In this document: piece after piece, positions 10,421 to 22,464 of the stretch
How positions within the stretch are numbered: position 1 is the first letter of the stretch
Layout: the number at the start of each line of letters is the position of its first letter
From: Ceriagrion tenellum
Taxonomy: Eukaryota; Arthropoda; Insecta; Odonata; Coenagrionidae
Reading direction: 5' to 3'
DNA: 64,000 nt
Assembly: GCA_963169105.1 (NCBI GenBank)
Contig: OY720633.1
Coordinates: 38,890,795-38,954,794 of the forward strand
The notes under the pieces: generated by a model
Database searches by the model: none
The model's input: the letters and a program-made list of their open reading frames with translations, nothing else
What the model was told of the DNA's origin: nothing
Position numbers and translations under genes: made by a program

Positions 10421-12433
10421 TCATTTCATATGTGCAGCGGTTTATTCCACAATTAAGTCCATTGCGTGCGACCGATCTCGATGTAAAGTAGACGCAAGCG
10501 GAGGCCTGAAGATAATGCTCTTAATCCTAACCAATCTAAAGTAGTAAATAAAATTATAGAAGCTGCAAAGTATATATTCATATTGATTTATCCTTTTCCT
10601 TAATTTTTTATGTGAATTCGTCTTCGAAATCAAACGGCAAATCGGATACCAGGACGGGTTTAACGCTTTCCGAGTAATTCATATAGGCACAAAAACTTCG
10701 TGCGTAAATGCGATTAAAATATATTTGCTTTTAATCATTCGATTACATGGCCATAATACAAACATAATCTGAGAATGGCGGGTTTTATGGGCGTGAGAAA
10801 AAGTTTTCGCGCCTGGAAAATCGCGATGATGACGCGCTGATTTTGGTTCCCAACAGAATATTCGTTTTAGGCCGGCCTAAAAGAAGACTCGAGTCTAACC
10901 TATTCACCTGACTTCTTACGATGTATGTTGGCGCAAAATCAATAACAGGTGATGAAATTTCGAGTAAAATTTTATATGATTTCCTGTAGCAATATTCCTG
11001 TGGGCAGCTCGAGAGGATGCACCTCGTCAATGCGGACGTCTGGCCCGCCTTTGATCCATACGGCAATTGTATCCTTGACCGAACGGGCTTGACAGCGTGG
11101 GTAACATCAAAGCATCTAAAAACATGACACAAAGACCTCGGCACCTAAAAGATATCACCCGCTTTTGCAGACTTATTCTCGTCAAAATCCACAAGATTGT
11201 GTAACCCGGCCTTTTCCTAATTATGACCTAACTGTTCCCTCATGCCTTCTATTCCATGCAAATTCTACTACAATATTTTAATTCCGAACTACTTAACAGG
11301 AAAAAATGCTGTAGAGGATCCGACCCTGGTTACACCATTCGTTAGGTTCCGCTTAGCTGCGACGAATTTCACGACGGTTAATGATGTCCACCACTCACGT
11401 TAGGGGGTATGCATGTTTAAAGGTAGTTCTAATTTAAACCACTGGATGGAAGCTCAAATACTTTCCTTGAGCATAACTTCAGCAAGTGAATATAATGAGT
11501 CAATAGATCTCAGTTTTTCGTCGGTTCTCCACTATATTGCAGGATCAGGAAAAACTGGCGACATTAAAAACTACTTGTGATAAGATTGCCCTAAGGAAAA
11601 ATAAATTATTTTCCGTCCACACTCGTAAGCAAAAGTGCTTCATACTTACTTCACCCACCGGTCAAGGCACGCTATAAATTAGAAGAATGAATTATAATGC
11701 ATGATATGGTATTCAGTAAAATGTCATTTACAGAACAATCGCTCACACCAAAAGATTCTCATAAATAATGGAAGCATATTAAAAGTATAGGGAAGTTTAA
11801 ATCTTTTCAACTTTTCACTAAGGCGTCAATAATAAACATGAACAATGCCAGCTTAAACCTGCCGTTGTTTGCCTCGTGATCATACCTGCATTAATCATCA
11901 GTCCGATCACTCATTGCGTTGCTATAGTAAATGTTGGTGTTTCAGTAGTAAGCAAGTAAAGAACCCATCCTTGAACAAGAATGAGCGCCGTTGACGATCT
12001 AAAACTGAGAAAATGGCGTTTTCGGTGGTATTTATGACATCGTGCGTGCATGAAAACAGCCTTTCTAAGGTAATATGAGTGAGATATAATTTCACCCAGA
12101 TTGTATGACTTAGTTCTCATTTCAAAGAAAAATATTTCACATTCCCGATCATACCAAAATTTTTGACACTTACCGCACTAATTATCGAAATACAAGCCAA
12201 CCCATACCAGCCATTCTGCAAGGGAAATGGTAGTGGCATCCACTTTAGTTTAAAATATGAGGCATTTCTAACATCTGTATTTCGTCAGGTACTTGATAGT
12301 GGGTACCTTGAAAGTTTTCTCAACTATTTTAAAAAATAAATCAATCACATACCTTATAAATGCTTACGAAATCGAAAAAAAACCTTCCGATGTGTAGGTT
12401 GTTTGCCTGTAAGGAGGAAAAAATTAGCCAACT
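10421..12433. other. Unassigned intergenic DNA
   Basis: No supported gene. A 119-codon minus-strand ORF (10785-11144) has no recognisable motif. I see no repeat arms or tRNA-like boxes. Confidence 0.5.
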
Positions 12434-12969
12434 TAAGGGGGCTCACTACCTCAGCTAAAATCGCCTCTGCAGACCACTTATATTTTAATTGTCACCCTAT
12501 TGTTTTTTTTGTGTAGGAAGTTTAAGTTTTCACATTTTTGTTAGGAAAGAATGTATCTGAGCTTTCATTGAGATACATTGTTCACTTCACTAGACATATT
12601 AATGATAATTAGTGTTTTCAGTGACCTTTTTCAGTCATTTTTCAGACCTCTTCATTGCCCTTTTTATTCACTAAAAGAAACATATCACGTAGTAAGATCA
12701 CATTATGGTCTTTGGTATTTAATTTGATGTCATCTACTTTATTATGCTTGTCACTATAAGGCCTCAGACTTTAAAATGCTAACGCATGTTTCGTGTTTTT
12801 TCGCGATCTAGTCACGGCATATGGCCGACTGCCCCCACCTCCTCTGCCGTCACCCCCTCCTCTAACTACTCACCCCCTCGACAAGAAGATTAGGACTTTC
12901 CCATTCCAATCAGGTCTCGGAGGGGAGAAGCCAGTCGAGGAGAATCTGAGAAGTAGTGAGCCCCCTTAA
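12434..12969. mobile_element. TTAA-flanked MITE with GGGGGCTCACTAC terminal repeats
   Basis: The 528-bp segment 12438-12965 begins GGGGGCTCACTAC and ends with its exact reverse complement (13 bp perfect, extending imperfectly through CTCAG), and is flanked by TTAA on both sides (12434-12437, 12966-12969). A TTAA duplication with G-starting terminal repeats fits Kolobok-type elements better than piggyBac, whose ends start with C. No transposase is visible inside. Confidence 0.6.
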
Positions 12970-13260
12970 AGACACACTGGTATATTTAATTAATTACCGG
13001 AATTTTGAGTCATCTACTTCTTCAGTCGTTCAATCCTAAGATTGATTGACTACAGCCCTCCACCCTTCCCTATCTAATGCTAGTTCCTTTTCCTCCTGGT
13101 ATCTCTTCCTATGTGCATATCTCTTTGAGTTAGTTCCCTTTATTTTACATTCAAATTTTGAGTTATTTCTTCTTTAACAGAGATTTTTACAAAATCGCAA
13201 AAAAACCTACCGATGTGAAGGATATTTGCCCGTACGGAACAAAAAATTAGTCAAAATAAA
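12970..13260. other. Unassigned sequence
   Basis: No supported gene. The words 'cctaccgatgtgaagg' and 'attagtcaa' near 13207-13255 echo 12385-12430 ('ccttccgatgtgtagg', 'attagccaa'), suggesting an older duplication spanning the MITE. Confidence 0.4.
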
Positions 13261-13261
13261 G

Positions 13262-13400
13262 ACTAAATAAATAATACAAGTTCCTTAGCAACTTTGTGGT
13301 ATTCAATATTTCAGAGAATTTAATGATAACATTTACAGTAGCTCAGACTTAAAACCAAACGACCCGGGTTTCAACGCTTAAGCGTCATCTTCAGGTCATG
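13262..13400 (-). repeat. Penelope-type tail with hammerhead-like core (minus strand)
   Basis: On the minus strand: CTGAAGA (13394-13388), one extra T, stem II GACGC-TTAA-GCGTT, then GAAA (13372-13369), then CCCGGGTC. This arrangement equals a hammerhead ribozyme core (CUGANGA, stem II, GAAA, short stem III CCC/GGG, cleavage triplet GUC). The flanking 130 bp is shared with the inverted pair at 13451-13620. Hammerhead motifs are an established feature of Penelope-like terminal repeats. Confidence 0.65.
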
Positions 13401-13450
13401 ATAGATAGTTTTCGGTAAAGTTTAACTTGGTAGCTGTACTAGCTTCACGA

Positions 13451-13622
13451 ATAAATAATACAAATTCCTTAGTAACTTTGTGGTACTCCATATTTCAGAG
13501 AATTTAATGATAACATTTACAACACCACAGACCTAAAGATGACGCTTAAGCGTCAAAGCCCGGATCTTGTGTTTTAAGTCTGTGGTATTGTAAATGTTAT
13601 CATTAAACTCTCTGAAATTAAA
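13451..13622 (+). repeat. Inverted dimer of the same Penelope-type tail
   Basis: Left arm 13492-13532 and right arm 13578-13618 are near-perfect inverted copies (about 41 bp), with a plus-strand decayed core between them: CTAAAGA (13533-13539), stem GACGC-TTAA-GCGTC (13541-13554), then AAAG in place of GAAA. The left arm and its upstream 45 bp repeat 13265-13345 directly. So three partial tails are present: one alone and one head-to-head pair. Confidence 0.65.
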
Positions 13623-13745
13623 GATTATCGTAGGTATATTTAATTAGTTCCTAGAATTTTGAGTCATTTTCTTTTTTGGCCGTAAATTTTCAAATATTAC
13701 ATTATATATTTATCTATATAATGAAATATATATAGGTAATGTAAT

Positions 13746-14692
13746 TACGAGAGCAGTTTTTTTCAGCATCCGATAGGCCATACATAAAAGACAAGGGAAG
13801 ATTAAAAAATTATTTTATTACTAAAAGTTAGGTACAATTATGGTTGCTTTTCAACATAATCACCATGACGATTGAGAAATTTTTCGTACCTACGGACAAA
13901 GTTTACAATACCCTCTTCATAAAATGTTGCCGCCAGTGAATTTTAACGAGTCTTTACGTCGTCTTGAAGTTCCTCGTTAGTTCGAAAGTGCTGCCCTCCC
14001 AGCCATTTCTTCAGTTCAGGGAAAAGATGGAAGTCACTTGCCGCTAGGTCGGGACCGCATGGCGCGTAATCGAAAATGTCCCATTGGAATTGCTCAAGGA
14101 GCCGTTGGGTTGCACCAGCACTCTGAGGACGGGCGTTGTCATGGATCAGGCCGTTTTCATTCAACATTTTTTGGACTCAGCGAGCACAAAGTTTTTGAAG
14201 CCTAAATATTCTGTAACAATAGAGTACAGAGAAGACCTTGAAACTTCCGGACATTCCATAGACAAAGCACTTATGGTGAGCTCACGGTTTTCTCTAACCA
14301 CTTCGTCATCTCGTTGAACTCGGCCGTCCTTTGCAACAGACTTGCATCCTTGACCTCCTTCATCATGCATATCAGTTCGGCCATCATTAAATTTTCGACA
14401 CCATTTACGCACAACAGCATCACCCATAAATTTTTCCCTAAACTCTTGGCTCATTCTTCACTAAATGTCTGCTGCACTATTCCCGCCTGCTTGCAGGAAA
14501 CTAATAACGCTTCCCGATTCGCATTTGGCGGGAGAATCAATTGAGGCGGCCATGTTTACGTGACTGCTGCTCACCACAGGCTGACGACTAGAACTCGGAA
14601 GTGACAGAGCGTGTGGTGCGGGAGATGTGCAGTCGGCTACTGCGCACACCATCTGCAAAGCAATCGGAGGTTGAAAAAAAACTGCCCTCGTA
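13746..14692 (-). mobile_element. Mariner element with internal deletion
   Basis: Bounded by TA dinucleotides and ~30-bp terminal inverted repeats: left TACGAGAGCAGTTTTTTT, right (reverse complement) TACGAGGGCAGTTTTTTTT. Length is 947 bp against about 1.3 kb for a full mariner. It carries a minus-strand transposase remnant (14553-13838). Tc1/mariner elements insert at TA. Confidence 0.88.
13838..14553 (-). pseudogene. Mariner transposase remnant
   Basis: Broken cut-and-paste transposase. The N-terminus starts MAASIDSP at 14553 and continues SVISFLQAGGNSAADI, the first helix-turn-helix of mariner transposases. After a frameshift it resumes with VVRKWCRKFNDGR (second DNA-binding region). The central domain with the first catalytic Asp is deleted, with another frameshift. 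The C-terminal part is open at 14167-13943: HDNARPQ holds the second catalytic Asp and LAASDFHLF the third, with 34 residues between them, the DD34D spacing of mariner. After a stop, more C-terminal residues follow (LAATFYEEGI). It cannot make active enzyme. Confidence 0.88.
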
Positions 14693-14819
14693 TCTCGTTC
14701 GAACCAACTTCACAAAATAAATGAGAGAACAAAAGGATCGCTACTTGTCAGCTCTTTGCGAAGTCACTCCGTGTTTCTACTTTCGGGATCGCGTAATTGA
14801 CCTCGAGTCTCTCGCGTAG

Positions 14820-15240
14820 ATGTGCGTCCGATCCGATTTCCTCGCTGTCATCCGTCACAGGCGCGCGTTGAATCGCCGCGGCAAAGGGAGAGAGTCGGAA
14901 AGGAAGAGAGCGGCGAAGGGAATGGAAGGAATGTGGCGGACACTGAAGGGTGAATGGCAGTGCGGAAGGAGAAGAGAGGGAGAGGTATGGATGGAGAGGG
15001 ATAGGGGTGGATGGGTGAGGGACAGGTGTGGAGGCGGAGGAAGGCGAATGGCTCTCTTGTTGACGTGGAGAGGAGGAGGAGGGGGGGATATAGTATAGGG
15101 CGGTTGGCGATCAAGAGGGGACGATTGGTTGTCATCCGCACACAGCGATAGGGAAAAGCACTGAGCGGTCGGCTTCTCTCCTTCTCGCTTTATGTTCACC
15201 GCAGACCTCAGCCCCTTCCCCCCTCTCTCGACTTTTGATA
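14820..15240. promoter_or_regulatory. GC-rich polypurine patch
   Basis: Plus strand is G/A-rich ('ggagaagagagggagaggta' and similar) with CpGs at the left. Overlapping ORFs on both strands (14820-15098 +, 14848-15141 -, 14855-15199 -) are low-complexity and have no domain. Resembles the patches at 8.4, 10.1 and 55.7 kb in composition. Confidence 0.25.
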
Positions 15241-15739
15241 GGGAAAAATCGTTTACTGCACGCGGATATTTTGAAACCTCAACTAAACATGTGTTTACAC
15301 TGAAAACCTGTCGGATAAGACATCCAATTTTTGTGGAATAAGAAACGGTTTACACTACCATATTAATAATGCAATGTCAGGAAACTACGAACTTCACGAC
15401 TAAACACTCATAGTACGTTATTATACGCGGGTGAGTATAAATGGCAGATTCCGTGGACGGCATACAATGAGATGTGGATAAGTTTCCCATATGAGATGAC
15501 AATAAATTGAAAATATCAATAATAGATAATAATCAAAGGCTTTTGAAGTCAAAACCCCATATAAGCCTAAACCTGTCATTAAAAATTGAGGATTATAACA
15601 AGTTGATAATGTCATCACTCATGGAAACTACATCTTCTGAGTCAATCCCAGAGACTTAGGCATCAAAATAGATTTCAACTGCTGATAGGAGCAATATGGA
15701 ATACACTTCTTACAACAGTACATCTACAGAAAATTTTTA
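15241..15739. other. Unassigned sequence
   Basis: No supported feature. Confidence 0.5.
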
Positions 15740-16125
15740 AATTTTACAAACAATTGGCCATTCTAAATCTTCTGTATAGCTCTGAAATATGAGGACAATC
15801 ATAAAACCATGTAAGAAGAATAGAAAAGCTGAAATGAACTTATTAAAACCCTGGGATGGATACACACTCCATGACTATAAATAAAGACACTCAGTGCTCT
15901 ACATTCCAGCCCACACGGATAATATTATAAAAATACCGTAACGAATAGAATAAGTATTGATTAAGGATACCGAGGGACAGTTTACCTTAGATTCATCTAA
16001 ATCTCAGTTCAACTGGAAAACGAGATTGAGGACAACCAAAGAAGAGATGGAGGGATCAACTTTGGACCTGAAGAGGAACATGTCAAACGGCCTTACTGTA
16101 GATATTGATTGATGACGATGATGAA
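15740..16125 (+). pseudogene. RTE-like LINE 3' remnant
   Basis: Strongly decayed. The best-preserved part (about 16018-16090) encodes a degraded RPKKRWRDQL followed by a shifted EEEHVKRPYCRY-like end, typical of LINE ORF2 C-termini, and finishes in a 'gatgacgatgatgaatg' tail like a simple-repeat LINE end. No RT domain is recognisable. Confidence 0.5.
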
Positions 16126-16139
16126 TGGGCCCAATGGCA

Positions 16140-16860
16140 TAAATATACATAAATAAAATGCTCATATAAGAATTCCAACGTATGACTCTGAAATCTGGAC
16201 CATATCACCTGAGGGAAAGGAGAAAATTCCAGCAGGAAATCATTTTAAGCAAAGAGTAGGAAATAACACCATAAGAGAACTGGAAAGAAACAAAACAGAG
16301 AAAAATCCAGCAGGAGCCCATTACGACAAAACTACAGATGAATAAAATTAAACGGCATCGAAATCTCCAGAGAAGAAGCGCGATAAGGAATATACTGGGA
16401 CAAATGAAAAGGTAACATTGTTTTCTTCCACAGATTTATTTTCTTGGTATAACATGTTTCGACACAGCGGTGTCATCATCAGGTAAAGAAGTCAAACAAA
16501 TCAAGAAAACAAAGTCACTTTTTCATTTGTGAAATTCAACTTCCACATAGTTGAGCCTCAAACTATGGAACGAATATACTGGGAATATGTTAAGCATAAC
16601 CAGATGGTTTATTAGCGGTCGACCGGAATAGACGTAGATGCAAACAATGGAAGACTATGGGAATATAGTGGGGATAACAGTGGTGAGGAAAAAGAACACG
16701 ATGGAAGGTCGGAAGAAGTAGAAGCAGTTTATCGAGGTCCGAGAAAGGAGAAAGAAGAGAAGCAAAAAATTTGGGAGAGCATCAGTAGCCTCGACACATT
16801 GTCTTTCACGTCGCAGAATCACTGTTTTAAATTCAGACACAGAATCAAGAAATATCTATT
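16140..16860 (+). pseudogene. LINE remnant interrupted by a Penelope-type tail
   Basis: The plus strand from about 16165 encodes YDSEIWTISPEGKEKI in one frame, a degraded form of the LYGSETWT block of LINE C-termini, followed by A/G-rich decayed coding sequence (RRSAIRNILGQM-like at about 16371-16407). It is split at 16401-16571 by a separate insertion with target-site duplication, which gives the relative age: LINE first, tail second. Right-hand continuation beyond about 16620 is uncertain. Confidence 0.45.
16388..16584 (-). mobile_element. 171-bp Penelope-type tail with 13-bp target-site duplication
   Basis: The 13-bp GAATATACTGGGA occurs at 16388-16400 and again at 16572-16584, enclosing 171 bp. 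Inside, on the minus strand: CTGATGA (16482-16476), one extra T, stem II GACAC-CGCT-GTGTC (perfect 5-bp stem, 4-base loop), and GAAA (16460-16457) followed by CATG. This is a hammerhead-like core of the kind carried by Penelope-like terminal repeats. No coding sequence is present, so this is a tail-only insertion. Confidence 0.7.
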
Positions 16861-18890
16861 TGGATCCGGCAGCCAACTCTTTTGATATCTGGACAGGTTT
16901 TAAGGAGCATTGGCGGTCAGTGGAAGGCCCTCTAATGAGATTTGTATTTTTATCGCGGAGAGAAAACACTTTTTTCTAATATAATTTCACCTGCGCAGAG
17001 CAATATCACACATGTCGTGAAAATAAAATGTATTTGTTGGGGGTCATTAACGACAGGCTTAAGTAAATTTGTCTAACATAAATATTTTTACCCCCTACAC
17101 AATGTCTTCCAACCCTTGGACTGCAACTTTGACGCAGTAAAATGAATTGTGCGTTCCAAATTCCTCAAGAGCTGGATTGGTGGGAGTTATAATAATTACT
17201 CCCAGTAGGGCCAGCCTTGACAGATAGGTCGAGGGGTAGGAGCTAGATAAATGTTAGGATACATGATTTTCTCCCATTTAAAATATCACTGGGTATGGCA
17301 ATAGGAAGAATCACTCAATAATCTTTTCCCCTGATCCCCAAAGTGAGTTACAAAGTATTTAATTTTGGCAATTACGAGACGCCGTCTAATATGAAGGGTG
17401 TCGTGCCCGACAGCGTTGAAGGAAATGCCTCCGCGATCTTTATAACATGGTATACTGACAAAGCAGCAACAACAGATGAAACAAGGATAACGACAAAAGA
17501 GAATGAAAGGAGGGAGAAGAAGAAAGCAACGGTAAAAATAGGAGCTAGGAGTTTAGCGATGCTGGTGAGATCAGGGGAGATGAAAAATATTATTAAGAAA
17601 ATGCAGTATAACGAGAGAATCATTGAGGATGTACGGGGTAAGACATATGGGTGGCACAGACTATACAAGTGATAGATATAAGATAATTTTCAGTGGAGAT
17701 GATTTGAGTCAACGTGGGGTTCTTGCGTAATGAATGCAAAATTTGTTAAGCGAACGGTAAAAAAATGGACATCAGAGGGACAGGTTCAAGTGGCTGAGTA
17801 GATGTGCAGTTATTTCTAGCCTATTGAAAATAAATCTGTCGGCATGATTAAGGGACATATTTGTAAGAGTGAAAATGGGAGAGTGTAAGAAAACAGGATA
17901 CCAACGTCAATATGCGACTACAGACCGAGGGACAGCGAGGGAATACGCAACAGTGATGATAAAACATCAAGAGAGGCATGAAACTGGGTTAAATCTTCAC
18001 TTCGAGGAAGATGATTACAATCACATGGGTAGTAAAAAGTAGCGAGGCTCATACTTCATTCCATCAAAGTAAAATTGGATAAGTATTCCTGTCTAAAATG
18101 AGCATTTGAAGTAGCCCCTTCATGTAAATATAAGCATGATAGACAAATTACTCGATGTACTGCAATAATTAAAATCAGAAAATGTAATAAAAACTTAAAC
18201 TTTAGTTATAATTTTCCCTTGAATTTGTCATTGATATGTACAACATTCAAGTCAAAATTAATAAAATGATTAAAACTTTTTAGTGTTTGGGCAAAACAAG
18301 ATATTTCGTTATTATTTATAAAACTTCTTCTAAGTTCTAAAACTTTGCTCAGAAAGCTTCGCAGTGTTTTCGTATCTACTTATACGCTTGGTTATTTACC
18401 TATAGTTGCACTTTTGTTTTTATTAGCTAAATAGTGGCATAAAAGTCGCTTTATCTCATAAAATCGGTATCCTAACTTTCGGAAGTTTTTTTAATTGCTT
18501 AATTAATAAACTATACATATTTGATATTAGGAGTAAAACACCAAGGGTAAGGGTAATTGGGGACCAACCCTCATTTAATAACCTGTTTTTCAAATACTAG
18601 GCTCGGAACAAGAGATATGGCTCGTCTGCTTGCCTGTGTTGAAGTAACAAGAAAGTTAGAAAGGTTTCAGTCATAGATATCTTCAACATTCTGCGGAATC
18701 CCAGTTTAGCAATATTATAAAATCTCCTGAAAGCCCATCGGCATAGATGAAAAACTTCGAGATAACCGGTTCATCAGTTAGTCTGTAATGACGTATTTAT
18801 TTACAAATGAGAATTATATTAATTGGTTTTCCAATAGTATATGATAGCATAGCTTTAGCCAGAATTAACTGTTTATTTCAAGGAAGCATC
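16861..18890. other. Unassigned intergenic DNA
   Basis: No supported gene. The segment 17343-17672 is open on both strands (109 and 98 codons) without any recognisable motif. Confidence 0.5.
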
Positions 18891-19140
18891 ATCGGAGAGT
18901 CGACTTAAGTGTCAGGTATCTCGCACCGAGGTCTGCGACCTCTGCCCTACTTCGAATTGGCTCGCGTCAGAAAGCACCGCAGCTAAGAGGGGCTGCACCA
19001 AGGTGCCTAGCATCAAGACGGCCGCACCAAAGCAACTGCCTCCACATGGTCTCACCAAAGTATTGTAAACCGTCTTAATTTGTCTTATCAACTCCCTTTT
19101 CTCTACTACCATCCCTAACATTCCCTTTAGAATTAAAAAT
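18891..19140. other. GC-richer block with short internal repeats
   Basis: Contains reiterated 'gcaccgaggt', 'gcaccaaggtgc' and 'gcaccaaagc' words. No protein motif on either strand; possibly a decayed repeat. Confidence 0.35.
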
Positions 19141-22100
19141 TAAATATTCCACCAAAGTCTTTATAAATCGTTATCATATGACTCTAAACCAGGTTATTCA
19201 CAGAGTTATTCTGATGAAGAGGTGAATCTAGAATTCGGCTCCGTTGGGGTCCAGAATATTTTGATAGGGTCTGAAAAAAGCTTATTGGAATCCCAGGAAA
19301 TGATTTTAAATAATAACGGCAAAACTGAATTTTCTAGTCCTTTTTGAAGTATCTAAAGGGATTTTGATTGTAAATTTTTTCTATAAAAATGTTAGTACTT
19401 TTCCACATCTGGAAGTGGTCCGGTCCCGTTTGTAAACCCCCTGTTTCGTAAATACGCCCATGCTCTGAGGAGTTGTTTTCAGTAACGTACAGCTTATCCA
19501 ATGGCATACTGTACTTTTCAGTAACAGTGCGTTACTTTCTCATGTCATAAGTTTCTCAATATCTTCTAAATTTCCTTCTTTTCCCACTCCCCTCTCACAG
19601 CAATATGCCTATTCAATTCTAACTTTGCCACTGCAGGTTCCTTTTCCATTTTACCTCAGACGTGAAGACATTTCCCCAGTTTCCCCTCTACACTATTCAT
19701 AGCCCTAGCCCTCTGCTCATTTCCACATGGTGGTCAGAAAAAAAATGTGTCGAGTGAGTGGAATCCCTATCTAACGAACAAACCTTATGATCCAGCAAAT
19801 ATGACCGTTTCCGCGCGAGGAATTCGATTTATGAAAGATAAAAAAACTACCAAAAATGCAATATTCAATGGAAGCCATCAATGAAATATGCAAGGAATGC
19901 CATTCACTATGTACAAAAGGTTGCGTTGCTGATCAAAAATTCTCATATTGTCCTGAATATTTACCAAAATATATTTGTTGATGCCAAACATCACTCTGCG
20001 GAGTTTATTCATTCCAAAAATTCAAGATCGCCCTGTAGGATTCTCTTTTATAACTATCACTGTTATCATTTTCAATAGTTATTCATTCCTTGGTTCTCTC
20101 AATATTGCTCTTGAAGCCAGGCCCCAGAAATCATGGACAAGCTCCATCCAGCAGTGACTGTTAGTGTAGCTGTGGTATAAGACTTTTAGAATGTTTCATT
20201 TTTTTGTTTTTAATGCTAGATAGCAATATCTAATACTGATATTCGTCTATCTCAACCTGAAATACTTAAGTAAATTCAATTTACCATTCTCATTCTTCCA
20301 GACCCATATTATACGATAAGCATTCCGGTCTATTCCGGTTTGTGCATTTTGAGGACAAAAACTGTCTCTCTGAGATTAAAAATGGCGTACATTAAATTGC
20401 CACCTTATGGCAAAGAAAGCTAATAGTTAATTAAATAAAACATTTAACACTACATGCTATACACATACTGTCAAAGCAATGAAGCTAGGCTCATAATAAT
20501 CATGCAAAAATCAAGACAGACGTAGAGGAATGATTTTGCGTTCACAAAATATATGAAAAACTAGCCAACGCTACTTGTGCTATGAATGGCTCACTAAGTA
20601 TACTTCGGACGATGAAGTCTCCCGATGTTAAGACTCAACGGATACAGGCCGAAGTTCAGTGAGTGGGTACAAATCCTCGGAGAAGGAGATAGAGCAAAAT
20701 GGTTTTCCCATAAGTTCGAAAAAAATGACACCCATTGGGCACCAAATTTACGGTGGACGGAGCCAAGGGGTGAAAGGGCATTACGGCGCGGAGGTGTCCC
20801 TGGTGCCCTCCTTATGCCGATCTCCCGCCGCACGACTCAGATGCCAATCGATCGGCGAGTGCGCGTGCCTTTAAAGGGGAGACTTGAATGTGGACGGGCG
20901 GCGAATTCCACGCGGAGTGAACTCAAAAAGAGAGGAGAGAAGAGGGTTAAAGAACAGCGGAGGATTTTTGAAGGGGATATTTTATGGGTTGCGAGACCAC
21001 CATATAATCTTTTACACCTTAAAGTGGTCCATCGCAACTTTGCGGGTAAAAAAATTATGGTTCCTCCTTTCTGTCATTATTTTAAAAATCTGGTTTCACT
21101 GACGACATGCCTGAGCTATTAGAAAAATATGTAGGCACAAAACGAGTGGAATATATGGTCGGTTTATATAATTTCTAACACTACCTGACCGTAGAGTCGG
21201 AATGAAGCTCCATCCTATCAATTGTACAAGTTTGACTAACATTTTTGTCGAATTTCCTAAGAACCCAAAACAAAACATGAACATATGCCTAAAACTGAGC
21301 ATCAAACGATAGCCATTGTAGATTATCTTATATTAATCGGTTCTAAAAGGATATGGTAATTTTTATATTTATTTTCAATTATATATCGCTTATATTTTAA
21401 TTTATCTCTTCTATACATCCATAATTCTACTACGCCAGTCTACCACAACCTTACACAGGATTTATCCCTGAAATTGCAACGACTCTTCAATTCATGTGTA
21501 CGTTTTAGTTTTGTAATTCGAAAATTTGATCATGTCTCCTCCTAATCTCGGGAACTCCGCTGGTTCAATTCAACGCAATGAAGAAGATATTTTCTGGGAG
21601 TTCTCCTTTATTCTATAATAACACATAAAACCCCTCAGTATTTACAAGGCCTCTTTAATTTTAGACCCTCGCGCACTACTACCCGACCTTCTAGCTCCAC
21701 TGGTGATGCCCTAATTCCTCCTCCTTCACAAACTAAAGTCTTTTCAAATTCTTTTCTTATATCCGGCTTCAATCTATGGAATTCTTTACCACAAGATGTA
21801 AAAATCACCAAAAGCTTAATATCGTTCAAAATTAAATGTTTCAAACACCTCTTAAATGTTCAATTTGAGTAATACTTTACATCATATTTCGTATTTAGTG
21901 TCCACATTAATTGGTGATATTTCATTGTTGATTGTTCAGCTATGGCATATTCCTGATTAAAAACTTATTTTTCATGTAATTTTTCTTTCAGTTCTTGTAT
22001 GTTTATATTGTATATTTTATATTAATTTTATATTCAATTCTTGCAGTACATTAAGTATATAACGTCTTTTAATCTTTTTTTACTCACTTAATTTTTTTTT

Positions 22101-22464
22101 CATCAAGTAATTTTGTTTCACTTGTTGTTTGATTACATTTTATATTTATTTTTCATTCAATTCTTGTGGTATATCATGTAAATTACGTCTTGTAATATTT
22201 GTTTTCCTCATACTTATGAACAAACTGCTTATTGATTTGATCTATAACAGAGCAGTTGTCTGTACCTTTATTATTCATGCCCAAGGGTGCTCCCCAGATG
22301 AAATATGTATCTTATCATATTCAATTCTTTTGTCCCATTTTTCCACGTTCTAGCATTTGACTCCATGCAATTAATTATCAATTTCCATAATAATATAACA
22401 ATAAAAGTCAGGATTTGATTATCATACTTAACATTTTGAGTACTATGGACATAATGGTACGTTA
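19141..22464. other. Unassigned intergenic DNA, including a GC-richer patch near 20.6-21.0 kb
   Basis: No supported gene. A 37-codon Cys-rich frame lies at 19868-19981 (see findings). The block 20600-20960 is CpG-richer and open over 165 codons on the plus strand (20625-21122) without a recognisable domain. 21900-22440 is very T-rich. Confidence 0.45.

Noticed and set aside
17343..17672. 109-codon ORF (+) mirrored by 98 codons (-)
   Set aside because: Both strands open, no motif, no homologous context.
18870..18905. Minus-strand CCGATGATG...GAAA resembling a ribozyme core
   Set aside because: The bases between the boxes do not form a stem.
20625..21122. 165-codon plus-strand ORF
   Set aside because: Overlaps frames in other phases in a GC-richer patch and shows no recognisable family, signal or repeat.
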